Origin: Candidatus Gastranaerophilales bacterium
GTDB taxonomy: Bacteria > Cyanobacteriota > Vampirovibrionia > Gastranaerophilales > Gastranaerophilaceae
Assembly (NCBI GenBank): GCA_944323475.1
Contig: CALUSQ010000011.1
Span: forward strand, 1-55,404
DNA: 55,404 bases
Direction of reading: 5' to 3'
This document shows positions 1-10,500 of this stretch, piece after piece (the stretch's first letter is position 1; every line of letters starts with the position of its first letter). The notes under the pieces are model-generated. The model was not told where the DNA came from. It ran no database searches and saw only the letters and a program-made list of their open reading frames with translations. The position numbers were made by a program, and so were the translations under genes.

Positions 1-791
1 TCAGGGTCGACTATTGTAACACCTTTGGCAAAAAGTTTGTCCATAACACGGTTCTTCAAAATTTTTGCTGCCTGAGCTAGTTGTTTTTTTGAATTTATAC
101 CAAAAGATTCTTCATTATTTTCAAGAACATAAGATTGAGCTTTAAGATTATTTTTTATAGTCCATTTAACAATATCTGTCAGATAATATTCATTCTGCGC
201 ATTATCAGAATCCATCTCCAAGAAAGAAGGTGAAACCTTAGCCCAATCGAGCAAATAAACACCTGTGTTTATTTCTTTTATTTTCTTTTGAGCATCAAGC
301 GCATCTTTTTCTTCAACAATAGCTTTGAGGTTTCCGTTTTCATCTCTTACTATACGCCCGTAATTTGTCGGATCTTCAAAAATTGCAGACATTACAGTCA
401 AAGCAGCATTAGCTGTTCTGTGAGCTTCTACAAATTTTTTCAAAGTATCTGCTGTAATCAATGGTGTATCACCGCAAAGAATAAGAACCTCACCATCAAA
501 TCCTTTTAAATCTTCATAAGCTTGAAAAGCAGCGTGTCCTGTACCAAGCTGAGGAGACTGCAAACGACATTTTGCATTTGAATAATTTTTTGTAACATAT
601 TCTTCAACCGCCTCTGCCTGATGTCCTACAATAACATAGTTCTCTTCAGCCATGCCTGTACCGTTTACAGCATCTATAACATAACCCAAAAGTTCTTTGT
701 TAAATATTGTATGCAAAACCTTTGATTTTTCCGATTTCATTCTTGTACCTTTACCGGCAGCAAGAATTATTGATTTAATTTTTCTTTCCAT
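1..791 (-). CDS. glmU: GlmU, N-terminal part (UDP-GlcNAc pyrophosphorylase / GlcN-1-P acetyltransferase), cut by window edge
   Basis: Reading leftwards from ATG at 791 the frame stays open to the window edge, giving about 263 residues of a protein that is usually about 450. It begins MERKIKSIILAAGKGTRMKS, the nucleotide-binding loop of the uridylyltransferase domain, followed by KVLH, QLGTGHA near residue 100 and LCGDTPLIT near 120, all hallmarks of GlmU. The enzyme makes UDP-N-acetylglucosamine in the cytoplasm for peptidoglycan and lipopolysaccharide. The C-terminal left-handed beta-helix acetyltransferase domain would lie outside the window, so a stand-alone uridylyltransferase cannot be fully excluded. 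The ribosome binding site is weak. Confidence 0.93.
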   Translation of the reverse strand, partial: MERKIKSIILAAGKGTRMKSEKSKVLHTIFNKELLGYVIDAVNGTGMAEENYVIVGHQAEAVEEYVTKNYSNAKCRLQSPQLGTGHAAFQAYEDLKGFDGEVLILCGDTPLITADTLKKFVEAHRTANAALTVMSAIFEDPTNYGRIVRDENGNLKAIVEEKDALDAQKKIKEINTGVYLLDWAKVSPSFLEMDSDNAQNEYYLTDIVKWTIKNNLKAQSYVLENNEESFGINSKKQLAQAAKILKNRVMDKLFAKGVTIVDP

Positions 792-913
792 AATCCAAAA
801 CACCACTTTAGTTTTATTCTATTAACAATAATATCTTATCAAATAAAAGTAAGTATACGAATTTCTTAATAATTATCAATCGGTTATAAAAAAGATTCTA
901 TAAAAACAACTTG

Positions 914-1927
914 TTAAATTTTAAAAGCAGGTTTTCTTGTTATTTCAGAAAAAGCTATAGCAGGTTTAGAATATTTTTCATTTTCTGATATACGTTTATA
1001 GTAATCTTTTACCATAACTATCTGGTTTTTAACATTTTTAAATCCGCTTTGTTCCAAAAATTTCTCATTTTTAGATGCATTTGTCTGATATTTTTTATTT
1101 AAAAAATAAAGATTAAATTTCTTTCTTCTCATCATAATCTGGCTAATTGCAAAATTAATCACATCACCCAAATAATCATCAAAAGCACTTATCAAATCCG
1201 CATCAAGTATAAAGTTTTCATTGTCATCAGTTTGAATAGAAAAATAGCCTTTTACAGCGTGCTGACTACCGTCTTCTATAACAAATTTGAAATATGATGT
1301 TTTGTGCAAACCGCTAAATACAATATTTTCAAACTCTTTTGGATTTTTTGAAAGTGAATATCTAAAATGAGGAAAAATCAAATCATTATGAATCGAGGCA
1401 GCAGCCTCAGAATCAGAATCCTTAAAAGGTCTAAAAAATCCTCTGTCCAACTCCGAATCCTGCAGCTTAAACTCTGTCATTTTCCACAACTGTTCTGAAG
1501 CACAAACTCGAAAACCACAACCTTTTGAAAAAAGTTCCAAAAGTTCTTCATGGTCTTCGTCAACTTTGACAGAAAAAGTATTTGCACCCATAGCACCATA
1601 TCTTGCAATAGCGAAACTAACCAGCTGTCTGCCTATATCATATCCGTTTTCATCGAGAAAAAGCTTTGTTATTCTCCAGCTTTGAGGATTTCTTTCTTGT
1701 GCCGCAAGTGTAATTAGACCGCAAATTTTATTATCTTCGATTGCAACATAAGAATCTGTAGCAAATTTAAATCTAAGAGGCAAAAGCCTGTTTATCCAAC
1801 TTAACGGAAAAGGTACATATGACTTGTACCCAAAACCAACATCAGCACTGCTCATGTTTGATATCATTGATATCATTTTTTTGAGCTTTGGAATATCCTT
1901 TAACGCTAAACTTCTAATCTTCGCCAT
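914..1927 (-). CDS. GNAT-like acetyltransferase, probably two GNAT-type halves
   Basis: 337 residues starting MAKIRSLALKDIPKLKKM, the beta-1/alpha-1 pattern common at the start of GNAT domains. Residues about 80-135 (YVAIEDNKICGLITLAAQ, then GYDIGRQLVSFAIARYGAMG) resemble the central strands and the acetyl-CoA loop region of the fold, and the second half from about residue 160 repeats a similar alternation. The substrate is unknown. No signal peptide or membrane segment is visible. It lies next to glmU on the same strand but is separated by about 120 bases, so an operon is uncertain. No Shine-Dalgarno precedes the ATG; instead a -10-like TATTAT lies 7 bases upstream. Confidence 0.6.
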   Translation of the reverse strand: MAKIRSLALKDIPKLKKMISMISNMSSADVGFGYKSYVPFPLSWINRLLPLRFKFATDSYVAIEDNKICGLITLAAQERNPQSWRITKLFLDENGYDIGRQLVSFAIARYGAMGANTFSVKVDEDHEELLELFSKGCGFRVCASEQLWKMTEFKLQDSELDRGFFRPFKDSDSEAAASIHNDLIFPHFRYSLSKNPKEFENIVFSGLHKTSYFKFVIEDGSQHAVKGYFSIQTDDNENFILDADLISAFDDYLGDVINFAISQIMMRRKKFNLYFLNKKYQTNASKNEKFLEQSGFKNVKNQIVMVKDYYKRISENEKYSKPAIAFSEITRKPAFKI

Positions 1928-1934
1928 GGTAATA

Positions 1935-1943
1935 ATAATAACA
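1935..1943 (-). promoter_or_regulatory. Extended -10 box 7 bases before the GNAT-like start (leaderless candidate)
   Basis: On the minus strand TGT-TATTAT is followed by seven bases (TATTACC) and then the ATG at 1927. This matches an extended -10 (TGnTATNAT). Transcription would start at or next to the A of the ATG. No purine-rich Shine-Dalgarno is present. Inferred from sequence only. Confidence 0.4.
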
Positions 1944-2042
1944 TTTTTTTCTTGATGTTACAAAAATTAAAAGAAATATTTAAACATAACAAATAATTTT
2001 TTCATATAACTTATAAAATTAAGAAACAATCTGGAGAATATA

Positions 2043-2384
2043 ATGATTAATAAAATAAGCTTTGGCTCAACTTATCAAATAGGTTTAACAGAACCAGGTA
2101 TCAATCCCGCAAAAAAAGAACGTATTAAAGAATATATAAAAAACAATTATGAAAATTACCTCATACCATCATCAAATTCCGGTTCAGTAAAAGTTTCCAT
2201 GGACGAAACCTTAGACGCAAAATTTGAACAGACAATAAAAACAATGGGATTTAAAGTATTTAAAAAATTCCCGTTTCATAATGTAAAATCATCTGACATT
2301 CCAGATGTCATAGCTGCTGCTATTTTGGATTACAACTATCAACAGTTTGGAAAACAAAAAGCAAAAAAGAATAAATCGAAATAA
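2043..2384 (+). CDS. Small unknown protein with N-terminal ISFGS motif
   Basis: 113 residues, beginning MINKISFGSTYQIGLTEPG and ending in a lysine-rich tail. I do not recognise a domain. The middle (residues 35-85) has an alternating pattern with an acidic/hydrophobic stretch around TLDAKFEQTIKTMGFKVF. The short start followed by an SFG motif recurs in other unknown proteins in this window. A ribosome binding site (GGAG, six bases before the ATG) supports the start. No signal peptide or membrane helix. It is followed 72 bases later by the PC4-like gene on the same strand. Confidence 0.65.
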   Translation: MINKISFGSTYQIGLTEPGINPAKKERIKEYIKNNYENYLIPSSNSGSVKVSMDETLDAKFEQTIKTMGFKVFKKFPFHNVKSSDIPDVIAAAILDYNYQQFGKQKAKKNKSK

Positions 2385-2456
2385 TTGTTGAATAAAAATT
2401 AAACATGATACAATATAAACTGATTAATAAGTTATAGATTTATGAGGAGTTTAACT

Positions 2457-2699
2457 ATGGCAACAGAACCAAAATTGATTGCAACAATACCAAGAAGCGC
2501 AACTGAACAGCTTCAAATTTCTATTAACGAATACAAAGGTAAAAGCTATCTCGATTTAAGAATTTATTATACAACAGATGACGGAATCAATTGGTTACCT
2601 ACAAAAAAAGGTGTTACAGTATCTCCTGACAATCTTGAATTGCTTAAAGATGCTGTTGATGAAGCAATGAAAGAATTGATGACAATAGAAGAAGAATAA
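2457..2699 (+). CDS. PC4/p15-like (YdbC-type) single-stranded nucleic-acid binding protein
   Basis: 80 residues from ATG 2457. This start is preferred over an in-frame ATG at 2442 because GAGGAG (2444-2449) sits seven bases before it and would overlap the earlier codon. The pattern ATIPRSATEQLQISINEY, then LDLRIYYTTDDGINWLPTKKGVTVSPDNLELLKDAVDEA, matches the curved beta-sheet plus helix of the transcriptional coactivator PC4 C-terminal domain in its short bacterial form. Such proteins bind single-stranded DNA or RNA. Only 14 bases separate it from priA, so the two may be co-transcribed. Confidence 0.75.
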   Translation: MATEPKLIATIPRSATEQLQISINEYKGKSYLDLRIYYTTDDGINWLPTKKGVTVSPDNLELLKDAVDEAMKELMTIEEE

Positions 2700-2713
2700 G
2701 TTTTTAAATAAAT

Positions 2714-4966
2714 ATGGATAAAACTTTAAAAAAAACACAAGAACAACAAGAGGGCATGTTGAATAAATATGCCCTTGTTCTTACATCCATAAAAGGTATT
2801 GGAGTAAAAACATTCAGTTATCTTATCCCCGACAATTTAAAAGAAACAATCAAAATCGGACAACCTGTATTAGTCCCCTTTGGAAGAATGGGGCTAATTA
2901 ATGCCTATGTAGTAGGTTTTTCGAATTATCTTGAAGAAGGAATAAAAGCAAAAAATATATCAAAAATCCTCGATTCTACTCCAATTTTTGATATAAACTA
3001 TTTAAAATTTCTTGAATGGGTTGCAGACTATTATTTTTGCTCTATCCAAAATGTGCTTGAATGTGCTGTACCGATAAAATTTTTAAATACAGAAAAAAAA
3101 GCATTATCTCAAAAATATGTTGAATTTATCAAATATGACAATGCGTCAAAAAGACAAAAAGAAATTCTTGAAAAGCTTGAAAACAAGGACAAAATAGCTC
3201 TTTCTGATTTTATCAAAGAAGCAAAAACAACTTCAACAACCATAAATAAGTTAGCTGATTTGGGTTATTTAAAAATTACAGAAGAAAAATTATACAGAAA
3301 TCCTCTTGAAATATTTAAAAATGTTCAAACAGAAGATTTTCCAAAACTCATGCCAGAACAAGAAAATGCTTACAAAGAAATAGAAAAAAAACTAAACACA
3401 TATGCTCATATTTTGCTTCATGGCATAACATCTTCCGGAAAAACAGAAGTATATTTTAAAGCAATAAAAAAAGTACTCGAACAGGGTAAAAATATTTTGT
3501 TTCTTGCACCTGAAATTGCACTTGCTTCTGTTTTGACAAAACGATTAGCAAAACGTTTTGGGACAGAAAAAACTGCTATATGGCATTCAAGCATATCAGA
3601 GGGCGAAAAATTTGATGTATGGCAAAAAATTAAAAACAATGAAATACGAATCCTTGCAGGAGCTCGTTCAGCAGTATTTGCGCCTCTAAAAAATATCGGA
3701 CTGATAATAATAGATGAAGAACATGAAAGTGCATACAAACAAACAATGCCTGCCCCAAGGTATGATGCAAGAACTGTAGCTCAAAAGCTTGCAGAACTAA
3801 ACTCCTGCCCACTTATATCAGGCAGTGCCACTCCAGATGTAAACACTTATTATTATGCCAAAAATTCAAACAATCTTCTTGAACTGAAAAAACGCTACAA
3901 TGATTATCCAATGGCTAAAGTACGAATAATTGATATGAGAGAAGAACGCTTTAGAGCAAACAACGGCGTTTTCTCTCGTGCATTGGTAAGTGCAATTGAA
4001 AATAACTTGAAAGAAAAAAAACAAACAATAATATTAATGAATCGAAGAGGCTTTTCTACATATACACAATGTCTGGCATGCGGAGAAGTAATCCAATGTC
4101 CCAAATGTGCTATTCCATTGATTTTTCATTCACAGACTCAATCTTTAAAATGCCACTATTGTGAGCATGAAGAACCCATGCCTGAAAAATGTCCAAAATG
4201 TGGTAGTGAAACTTTGCGTAACTGCGGAACCGGTGTACAAAAAGTTGAAATTATTGCACAAAAACTTTTTCCGGAAGCAAAAATAGTACGCCTTGACAGC
4301 GATGCACTATCAAAAAAGAATATGCATATAGAAATTCTGAATGAATTTTCAAAAGGCAATATAGACATTCTTATCGGCACTCAAATGCTGGCAAAAGGAT
4401 TGGACAATCCAAATGTTACACTTGTTGGAGTAATCAATGCTGACAACAGTTTCAACCTTCCTGATTTTCGTTCCAGTGAAAGAGGTTTTCAGCTTTTAAC
4501 TCAAGTAGCAGGTCGAGCAGGAAGAGGGGATAATCCTGGAGAAGTTTATTTTCAAACCTACAATCCCGAGTTTTTTGCACTTGAAACCGCAAAAGAACAG
4601 AACTATGAAAGTTTTTACAAAACAGAAATTCAATCAAGAGAAGACTTTGACTACCCGCCTTTCAGTAAGATAATAAGAATTATTCTCTCATCAAAAAATC
4701 AATATAGAGCAGAACGCTCAGCACAAGAAATAGCTATGAGACTTAATGACGTTGTAGACAAAATGCAAATATCAGAACCTCTTGCCATATTAGGTCCATG
4801 TGCTTGTGTTATTGAAAAATTGCAGGATTGGTATCGTTTTCAAATTTTAATAAAAAACAAACTCGGGGACAAAGGCCATCGATTTATACATTCGTTTTTA
4901 GCACAAGTTAAACTACCCCAAGACATAAAACTCACTGTTGATGTTGACCCTCTTGATATTTTATAA
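2714..4966 (+). CDS. priA: Primosomal replication protein N' (PriA helicase)
   Basis: 750 residues, the normal length. An N-terminal 3'-end-binding domain (about 15-120) is followed by a winged helix, then the helicase core with Walker A GITSSGKT (237-244) and DEEH (334-337). Eight cysteines in four CxxC-type pairs (453/456, 462/465, 480/483, 493/496) form the two zinc sites that interrupt helicase domain 2. The protein restarts stalled replication forks by loading the replicative helicase. The first ATG has no clear ribosome binding site; Met15 (2756) begins MLNKYALVLTS, closer to where family members start, so the first 14 residues are doubtful. Confidence 0.95.
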   Translation: MDKTLKKTQEQQEGMLNKYALVLTSIKGIGVKTFSYLIPDNLKETIKIGQPVLVPFGRMGLINAYVVGFSNYLEEGIKAKNISKILDSTPIFDINYLKFLEWVADYYFCSIQNVLECAVPIKFLNTEKKALSQKYVEFIKYDNASKRQKEILEKLENKDKIALSDFIKEAKTTSTTINKLADLGYLKITEEKLYRNPLEIFKNVQTEDFPKLMPEQENAYKEIEKKLNTYAHILLHGITSSGKTEVYFKAIKKVLEQGKNILFLAPEIALASVLTKRLAKRFGTEKTAIWHSSISEGEKFDVWQKIKNNEIRILAGARSAVFAPLKNIGLIIIDEEHESAYKQTMPAPRYDARTVAQKLAELNSCPLISGSATPDVNTYYYAKNSNNLLELKKRYNDYPMAKVRIIDMREERFRANNGVFSRALVSAIENNLKEKKQTIILMNRRGFSTYTQCLACGEVIQCPKCAIPLIFHSQTQSLKCHYCEHEEPMPEKCPKCGSETLRNCGTGVQKVEIIAQKLFPEAKIVRLDSDALSKKNMHIEILNEFSKGNIDILIGTQMLAKGLDNPNVTLVGVINADNSFNLPDFRSSERGFQLLTQVAGRAGRGDNPGEVYFQTYNPEFFALETAKEQNYESFYKTEIQSREDFDYPPFSKIIRIILSSKNQYRAERSAQEIAMRLNDVVDKMQISEPLAILGPCACVIEKLQDWYRFQILIKNKLGDKGHRFIHSFLAQVKLPQDIKLTVDVDPLDIL

Positions 4967-4980
4967 AATATCGAATTAAA

Positions 4981-5175
4981 TTGTTAACTTTTGCAACAAA
5001 GCAATATAAAAAAAGCAATTTCACTCTTTGAGGTGATTTATAAAAGTACGAAAAGTGTGAAAGTGTTCTAAAAAATTAAAAGTGAAGTTTAATTAATAAC
5101 TCCATAAACTCTATAACCTAACTACCAAAATTACTAACCGAATCAATGCCTTTGCTCAAACAAAGGCTTTTTTTT
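4981..5175 (+). ncRNA. Candidate small RNA: promoter-like boxes plus terminator between priA and manC
   Basis: TTGTTA (4981-4986) and TATAAA (5005-5010) are 18 bases apart and could be a promoter. The tract ends in a clear intrinsic terminator at 5148-5175. No open reading frame of note lies between. The transcript would be about 160 bases. The alternative is that this is simply the priA 3' untranslated region. No known RNA family is recognised. Confidence 0.25.
5148..5175 (+). terminator. Intrinsic terminator downstream of priA
   Basis: GCCTTTG (5148-5154), a six-base loop and CAAAGGC (5161-5167) form a perfect 7-bp stem followed by eight T (5168-5175). It is oriented to stop plus-strand transcripts from priA or from the candidate small RNA. 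Confidence 0.85.
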
Positions 5176-5198
5176 GTTCTAAATTAATAAATTGATTC

Positions 5199-6653
5199 CT
5201 AAACTCTTCCGTACATATCTTCAAAACGAACGATATCATTTTCGTCCAAAATATCACCTTTTTGAACTTCAAGTATTTTTAAAGGTTCGTCATACGGATT
5301 TTGCAAAGAGTGTTTTTCTTCAACAGCAATATCAATACTGTCACCGTTGTTGAGTTCATAGAATTCTTCACCTTTAAGAACTTGAGCCTTACCTTCAACT
5401 ACAACCCAATGTTCACTTCTGTGATGATGTAATTGAACACTCAATTTTGCACCCGGATTTACATATATACATTTTGTCAAAAATCCGTTACCCTCATTCA
5501 AAACTGTATAATAACCCCAAGGTCTGTATACTGTTTTATGAGTCAATTGAGTAGCATCGTGTCTTTCTTTTAGATGATTAACTATCTTTTTGACATCCTG
5601 TGATCTGTCTCTATCACAAACCAGTACAGCATCTTCTGTTTCAACAACTACAACATTATTCAAACCTATTGTTGTAATAAGTTTTGATGTGGAATAAATC
5701 ATAGAATCTTTGCTGTCCAAATCAACAACATTTCCCATTATATAATTGCCGTTCTCATCTCTTTCTGAAATATCATAAACAGCTTCCCACGAACCAACAT
5801 CTTTCCATTCACATTCTAAAGGAACCATAGCAAGTTTTTTAGAATTCTCCATTACAGCATAATCAATTGATATTTCAGGCATTTCTTCAAAATCCAAATA
5901 TGGAATAGTAGGAGTTTGCGAAGAAATTTCTGCATTTTTTACTATTCTGACAATATCCGGTTCATATTTTTTCAACTCTGCCATCATAACAGAAGCCTTG
6001 AATACAAACATACCGCTATTCCAGTAAAATTTATCCGATTGCAAAAACTCTTGAGCTGTTTCTTTATCAGGTTTTTCAACAAAAGTTTCCACTTTCAAAG
6101 CCGATTCAGATACATCTTTTATTTTTTTATTATTTTTTGTTTTGATATACCCAAGCCCTGTATCCGCTCTATCAGGTTTAACGCCAAAGGTTACAATATA
6201 GTTTTGTTCTGCGAGTTTTACACCTTCTGCAATGGCTTTACCAAAAAGTTTGTTGTCAGAAATCAAATTGTCAGAAGGTACAGCTACAATAATCGGGTCT
6301 TCATTAGACTTTTTATCTTTTTGGAGTTTTTCAATGTATTTAATAGCAAGTGCAATTGCAGGAGCAGTTCCTTTACCTTCAGGTTCGGTAATTACACGAT
6401 AATTTGATTTTCTACAAAACTTTTCTTGCATCTCAGCCAATTGCGTTTTGACTTGAGATTCCAATTTTACATTTGTCACGCTAAGAATATTTTTGTCATC
6501 TACATTATTTACCAATCTTATAAAAGCAGATTGAAAAAGAGTATAATCTCCTTCGATTTTCATAAGCTGTTTTGGATGTAGTTCTCTGCTTAACGGCCAT
6601 AGTCTTGTACCTGACCCTCCTGCCAAAATCACTGCGTACAAATTACTTGTCAT
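5199..6653 (-). CDS. manC: Mannose-1-phosphate guanylyltransferase / mannose-6-phosphate isomerase (type II, bifunctional)
   Basis: 484 residues, typical for the bifunctional ManC/XanB/AlgA type. The N-terminal nucleotidyltransferase domain (about 1-290) carries LAGGSGTRLWPLSRELHPKQ at residues 10-29, with VAVPSDN and FVEKPD downstream. The C-terminal cupin isomerase domain (about 370-475) starts RPWGYYTVL and contains the metal-site region LHHHRSEHW. It converts fructose-6-phosphate-derived mannose phosphates to GDP-mannose for surface polysaccharide. A GGGAG ribosome binding site lies nine bases before the ATG. It is transcribed alone; no glycan biosynthesis cluster is nearby. Confidence 0.93.
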   Translation of the reverse strand: MTSNLYAVILAGGSGTRLWPLSRELHPKQLMKIEGDYTLFQSAFIRLVNNVDDKNILSVTNVKLESQVKTQLAEMQEKFCRKSNYRVITEPEGKGTAPAIALAIKYIEKLQKDKKSNEDPIIVAVPSDNLISDNKLFGKAIAEGVKLAEQNYIVTFGVKPDRADTGLGYIKTKNNKKIKDVSESALKVETFVEKPDKETAQEFLQSDKFYWNSGMFVFKASVMMAELKKYEPDIVRIVKNAEISSQTPTIPYLDFEEMPEISIDYAVMENSKKLAMVPLECEWKDVGSWEAVYDISERDENGNYIMGNVVDLDSKDSMIYSTSKLITTIGLNNVVVVETEDAVLVCDRDRSQDVKKIVNHLKERHDATQLTHKTVYRPWGYYTVLNEGNGFLTKCIYVNPGAKLSVQLHHHRSEHWVVVEGKAQVLKGEEFYELNNGDSIDIAVEEKHSLQNPYDEPLKILEVQKGDILDENDIVRFEDMYGRV

Positions 6654-6685
6654 AAATACTAACTCCCGACGTTTCCATCTGTTCT

Positions 6686-6700
6686 GTTGAAAAATTCAAC
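6686..6700. promoter_or_regulatory. Perfect 6-3-6 inverted repeat in the manC leader
   Basis: GTTGAA-AAA-TTCAAC is a perfect inverted repeat about 33-47 bases before the manC ATG and just downstream of a TATACT that could be the -10. It could be an operator or a leader hairpin. No T-run follows in either direction, so it is not a terminator. Confidence 0.3.
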
Positions 6701-6812
6701 TCTCTAACAAAAGTATATAGTAAACCATTCTTACATAAAAGTCTTAATACAATATTGCAAGTGACAAAACTTAATATTTCATTTTTGCAAGCAAAATTAG
6801 CATCAAACAATT

Positions 6813-7430
6813 TTAATCTTTAATATGTTTGAAATGTTTGTAAAGATAAGCCACACCCAAGATAAAACAAATCAAAACAATTGCTATATCAAATTTGTGC
6901 CAAATATGTTTAAAAGCTTCCATATTTTGACCCATCTTTACACCGACATAAACAAGAACATAACTCCATATTAAAGAGCCTAAAAAAGTAAATGTAAAAA
7001 AGAATCTTTTCTTTGCTTTTAAAATACCTGCAGGCAAAGATATAAAAGTTCTGACAACAGGAAGCATCCTGCATAAGAAAAATGCCCAATCGCCATATTT
7101 TTCTACCCATTTATCGGCGTCTTCCAAATCTTTTTTGCTGACAAAAAACCACTTTCCGTATTTTTCAACAAAACTTCTACCCCCGAAATATCCAAGATAA
7201 TAAGAAGGAATAGAACCCAAAACACAACCAAATGCACCTGCCCAAGCTGCAACGTGGAAATTAAATATACCTTTTGATACCATATACCCTGCAAAAGGTA
7301 GTATTGCCTCACTAGGCAACGGAATATTACAAGATTCTATTGCCATTAAAAGACTAATTCCCAACGGCCCCATTGCAGTAATTACGTTTTCTATAAAATT
7401 GATCAAATGTCCCAAAATTGCATCTAACAT
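6813..7430 (-). CDS. DedA-family (SNARE-associated/VTT) membrane protein
   Basis: 205 residues with four to five hydrophobic segments. The VTT/DedA signature is present: re-entrant region ESCNIPLPSEAILPFAGYM near residues 32-50, GSIPSYYLGYFGGR near 72-85, and FLCRMLPVVRTFISLPAGI near 117-135, which carries the conserved R-x3-P-x2-R motif. Family members act as inner-membrane lipid carrier flippases or scramblases, such as undecaprenyl-phosphate recycling; the substrate here is not determinable. It lies on the same strand as manC, 159 bases upstream of it, probably with its own promoter (TATAGA about 25 bases before the ATG). Confidence 0.9.
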   Translation of the reverse strand: MLDAILGHLINFIENVITAMGPLGISLLMAIESCNIPLPSEAILPFAGYMVSKGIFNFHVAAWAGAFGCVLGSIPSYYLGYFGGRSFVEKYGKWFFVSKKDLEDADKWVEKYGDWAFFLCRMLPVVRTFISLPAGILKAKKRFFFTFTFLGSLIWSYVLVYVGVKMGQNMEAFKHIWHKFDIAIVLICFILGVAYLYKHFKHIKD

Positions 7431-7570
7431 AAAAATACTTTCTCATTCTATACACAGCATAATTCTATCAAAAAACTTTTGTTAACTGATAAAAAATTTA
7501 CTTTTCTATATAAATTGCTGAAAAACTTCTCCTTATGTGATTAAATATAACTTAGAGACAGGGGATGGAA

Positions 7571-10500
7571 ATGCAATACGTACCACTACATTTACACACC
7601 GAAAACAGTCTTTTAGACGGAGCAATAAGAATCAAAGAACTTTGCAAATTTGCAAAAGAAAATGACATGCCTGCTGTCGCAATTACCGACCACGGCAATA
7701 TGTATGGTGCCATTCAAATGTATGAAGAAGCCAAAAGTGCCGGACTTAAACCACTTATTGGCTGTGAATTTTATGTATATGACGGTGATATTACAGAAAA
7801 AAACCCTGCAAAAACTCACCCTTATCACCTAGTTTTAATTGCAAAAGACCAAACAGGATATAAAAACCTTGTAAAACTCGTATCTATAGCAAAATGCAAA
7901 GGCATGTACTACAAACCCAGAATCAATCATGAACTTATTGAAAAGTATCATGAAGGTTTAATATGCCTTTCTGCCTGTGTCCAAGGAGAAGTCGCTCAAG
8001 GATTTATTCAAGGCAATAAAGAAGCCTCCTACGAAGCTGCAAAATTTTATAAAAATTTATTTAAAGATGATTATTACATAGAACTGCAAGATCACGGTTT
8101 GGAAAAACAAAAAATGTCCAATCCCGGGTTGATAGAACTTGCAAAAGAATTAAATATAAAAATGGTCATCACAAATGACAGCCACTACCTAAAAAAAGAA
8201 GATGCAGACTGGCATGATACATTGCTTTGCATACAAACAAACTCTCTCAAAGAAAGCAATGACAGATTTCGTTTTCCCAATAATGAATTTTATGTAAAAA
8301 CACCGGAACAATTGAGAGATTCTTTCAAATGGATGGAAGCCTCAATGTTTGAGGAATGTATTAAAAACACGGTAGAAGTTGCTGAAAAATGCCATTTGAT
8401 AATAGAAATGGGGAAATACCATATTCCTTATTTTGAACTTCCTCCCAACTTCACATCAGAATCTTATTTGGAATATTTAACACTAGAAGGTATAAAAAAA
8501 CGTTATGGCGCTTTAACCCCAAAACTCAAAGAACGTATGGACTATGAGCTGGGTGTTATAAACAAAATGGGTTTTGCGGAATACTTTTTGATTGTATCTG
8601 ACTTCATTCATTTTGCGAAAAAAAATGATATCCCTGTAGGCCCAGGCCGCGGTTCAGCAGCAGGCAGTCTTGTTTCATATGCACTTGAAATTACAGATCT
8701 TGACCCGATTCGTCACAATCTATTGTTTGAAAGATTTTTGAATCCGGAACGTGTAAGTATGCCTGATGTCGACATAGATTTTTGTGTCGAGAGAAGAGGC
8801 GAGGTCATTGACTACGTTACAAAAAAATATGGCGAAGACAAAGTTTGTCAGATTGTCACATTTGGTACACTTGCCGCAAGAAACGCAATGAAAGCTGTGG
8901 CAAGAGTTTATGATATACCGTTTGCCCAAAGTAACCAATGGGCACAGCTGATTCCTCAAGAACCTAAAATAAAAATTGATGATGCACTAAAAGATGGTAT
9001 GGAACTAAAAAAACTGTATGATACAGATCCTACCGTCAAAAAACTTGTAGATATGGCAAAAGCAATCGAAGGTTTAAAAAACAACACAGGTATGCATGCT
9101 GCAGGTGTAATTATCTCAAAAATGCCATTAGAAGATATTGTCCCTGTCGAACCATCTAAAGAAGGTTTGATTGTTACAGAATACACAATGATAGAAGACG
9201 AACATATCGGTCTTTTAAAAATGGACTTTTTAGGGTTGAGAAACCTTACTATCATTCATAGTGCATTAAAAATGATAGAAGCAAGAACAGGTGTAAAAGT
9301 TGATATCAACAATATTCCGCTTGATGATGCAGCTACGTTTGATCTTTTACAAAGGGGCGATACAGACGGTGTATTCCAGCTTGAATCTGCCGGTATGAAA
9401 AAACTCGTTAAAGATTTAAAGCCTTCTGTATTCGAAGATCTCGGTGCTTTAGTTGCTCTTTTCCGCCCAGGGCCTTTGAATTCCGGCATGGTTGATGATT
9501 TTGTTCAAAGAAAACATGGCCGTCAAAAAATTGAATATGCACACCCTGATTTGGAACCTATTTTAAAAGATACATACGGAACAATTGTTTACCAAGAGCA
9601 AATTATGCAAATATTCCAAACTCTTGCTGATTATTCTCTTGGTCAAGCAGATAATGTCCGTCGTATGATGGGTAAAAAACAGCTTGAAAAAATGGCTGAA
9701 CAAAAAGGTTTGTTTGTTGAACATTCGGCAAACCATGGAATGACAAAGCAACAAGCAGAAGCTCTTTTTGAACAAATAGAAAAATTTGCTGCGTATTGTT
9801 TCAATCGCAGTCACTCTGCCGCATATGCTTTTGTAGCATATCAAACAGCATATTTAAAAGCTCACTATCCTGTAGAATATATGTCAGCACTCCTTTCTAG
9901 TGTATCCGGAGATCAGGAAAAAACTCAATTATACATATCCGAATGTCAAAAAATGGGCATAAAGGTTCTTGCACCAGACATTAATAAATCAAATGCAAAA
10001 TTCACTCCGGATGGTAACAACATCCGTTTTGGATTGGCTTCTATTAAAAATGTGGGTGAAGGTGTTATTGAACTTATTGAAAAAGAAAGAAAAACAAAAG
10101 ATGGTGAGTTCAAATCTCTTTACGATTTCTGTACAAGAATAGATACAAAAGCATTAAATACAAGAACTCTTGAAAGTTTAATCAAGTCGGGAGCTTTTGC
10201 AAATATCGAAAAAAGCAGAAAACAATTGATTGAAAACCTTGAACCGTTAATAGCATCTGCAAAACGTCAAAATGAAGCAAAAATGTTGGGACAAGGCAGT
10301 CTTTTTGCAGGCATGACTACAAGCACAGGTGTAGAACTTGATTCATACACATTGACAGGCAGTGATGAAGAATTTGATGACAAACAAATTCAAGCATTTG
10401 AAAAAGAGTATCTTGGCTTTTATGTAACAAGTCATCCTCTTTCTTCTATTGTTGACAAACTTCCTTTTATCACAACTCATTCAATTGCAGAATTAAAGGA

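Noticed and set aside
5916..6407. 163-codon plus-strand frame antisense to manC
   Set aside because: Phe/Ile/Arg-rich translation with no ribosome binding site; a shadow of the strongly supported manC frame.
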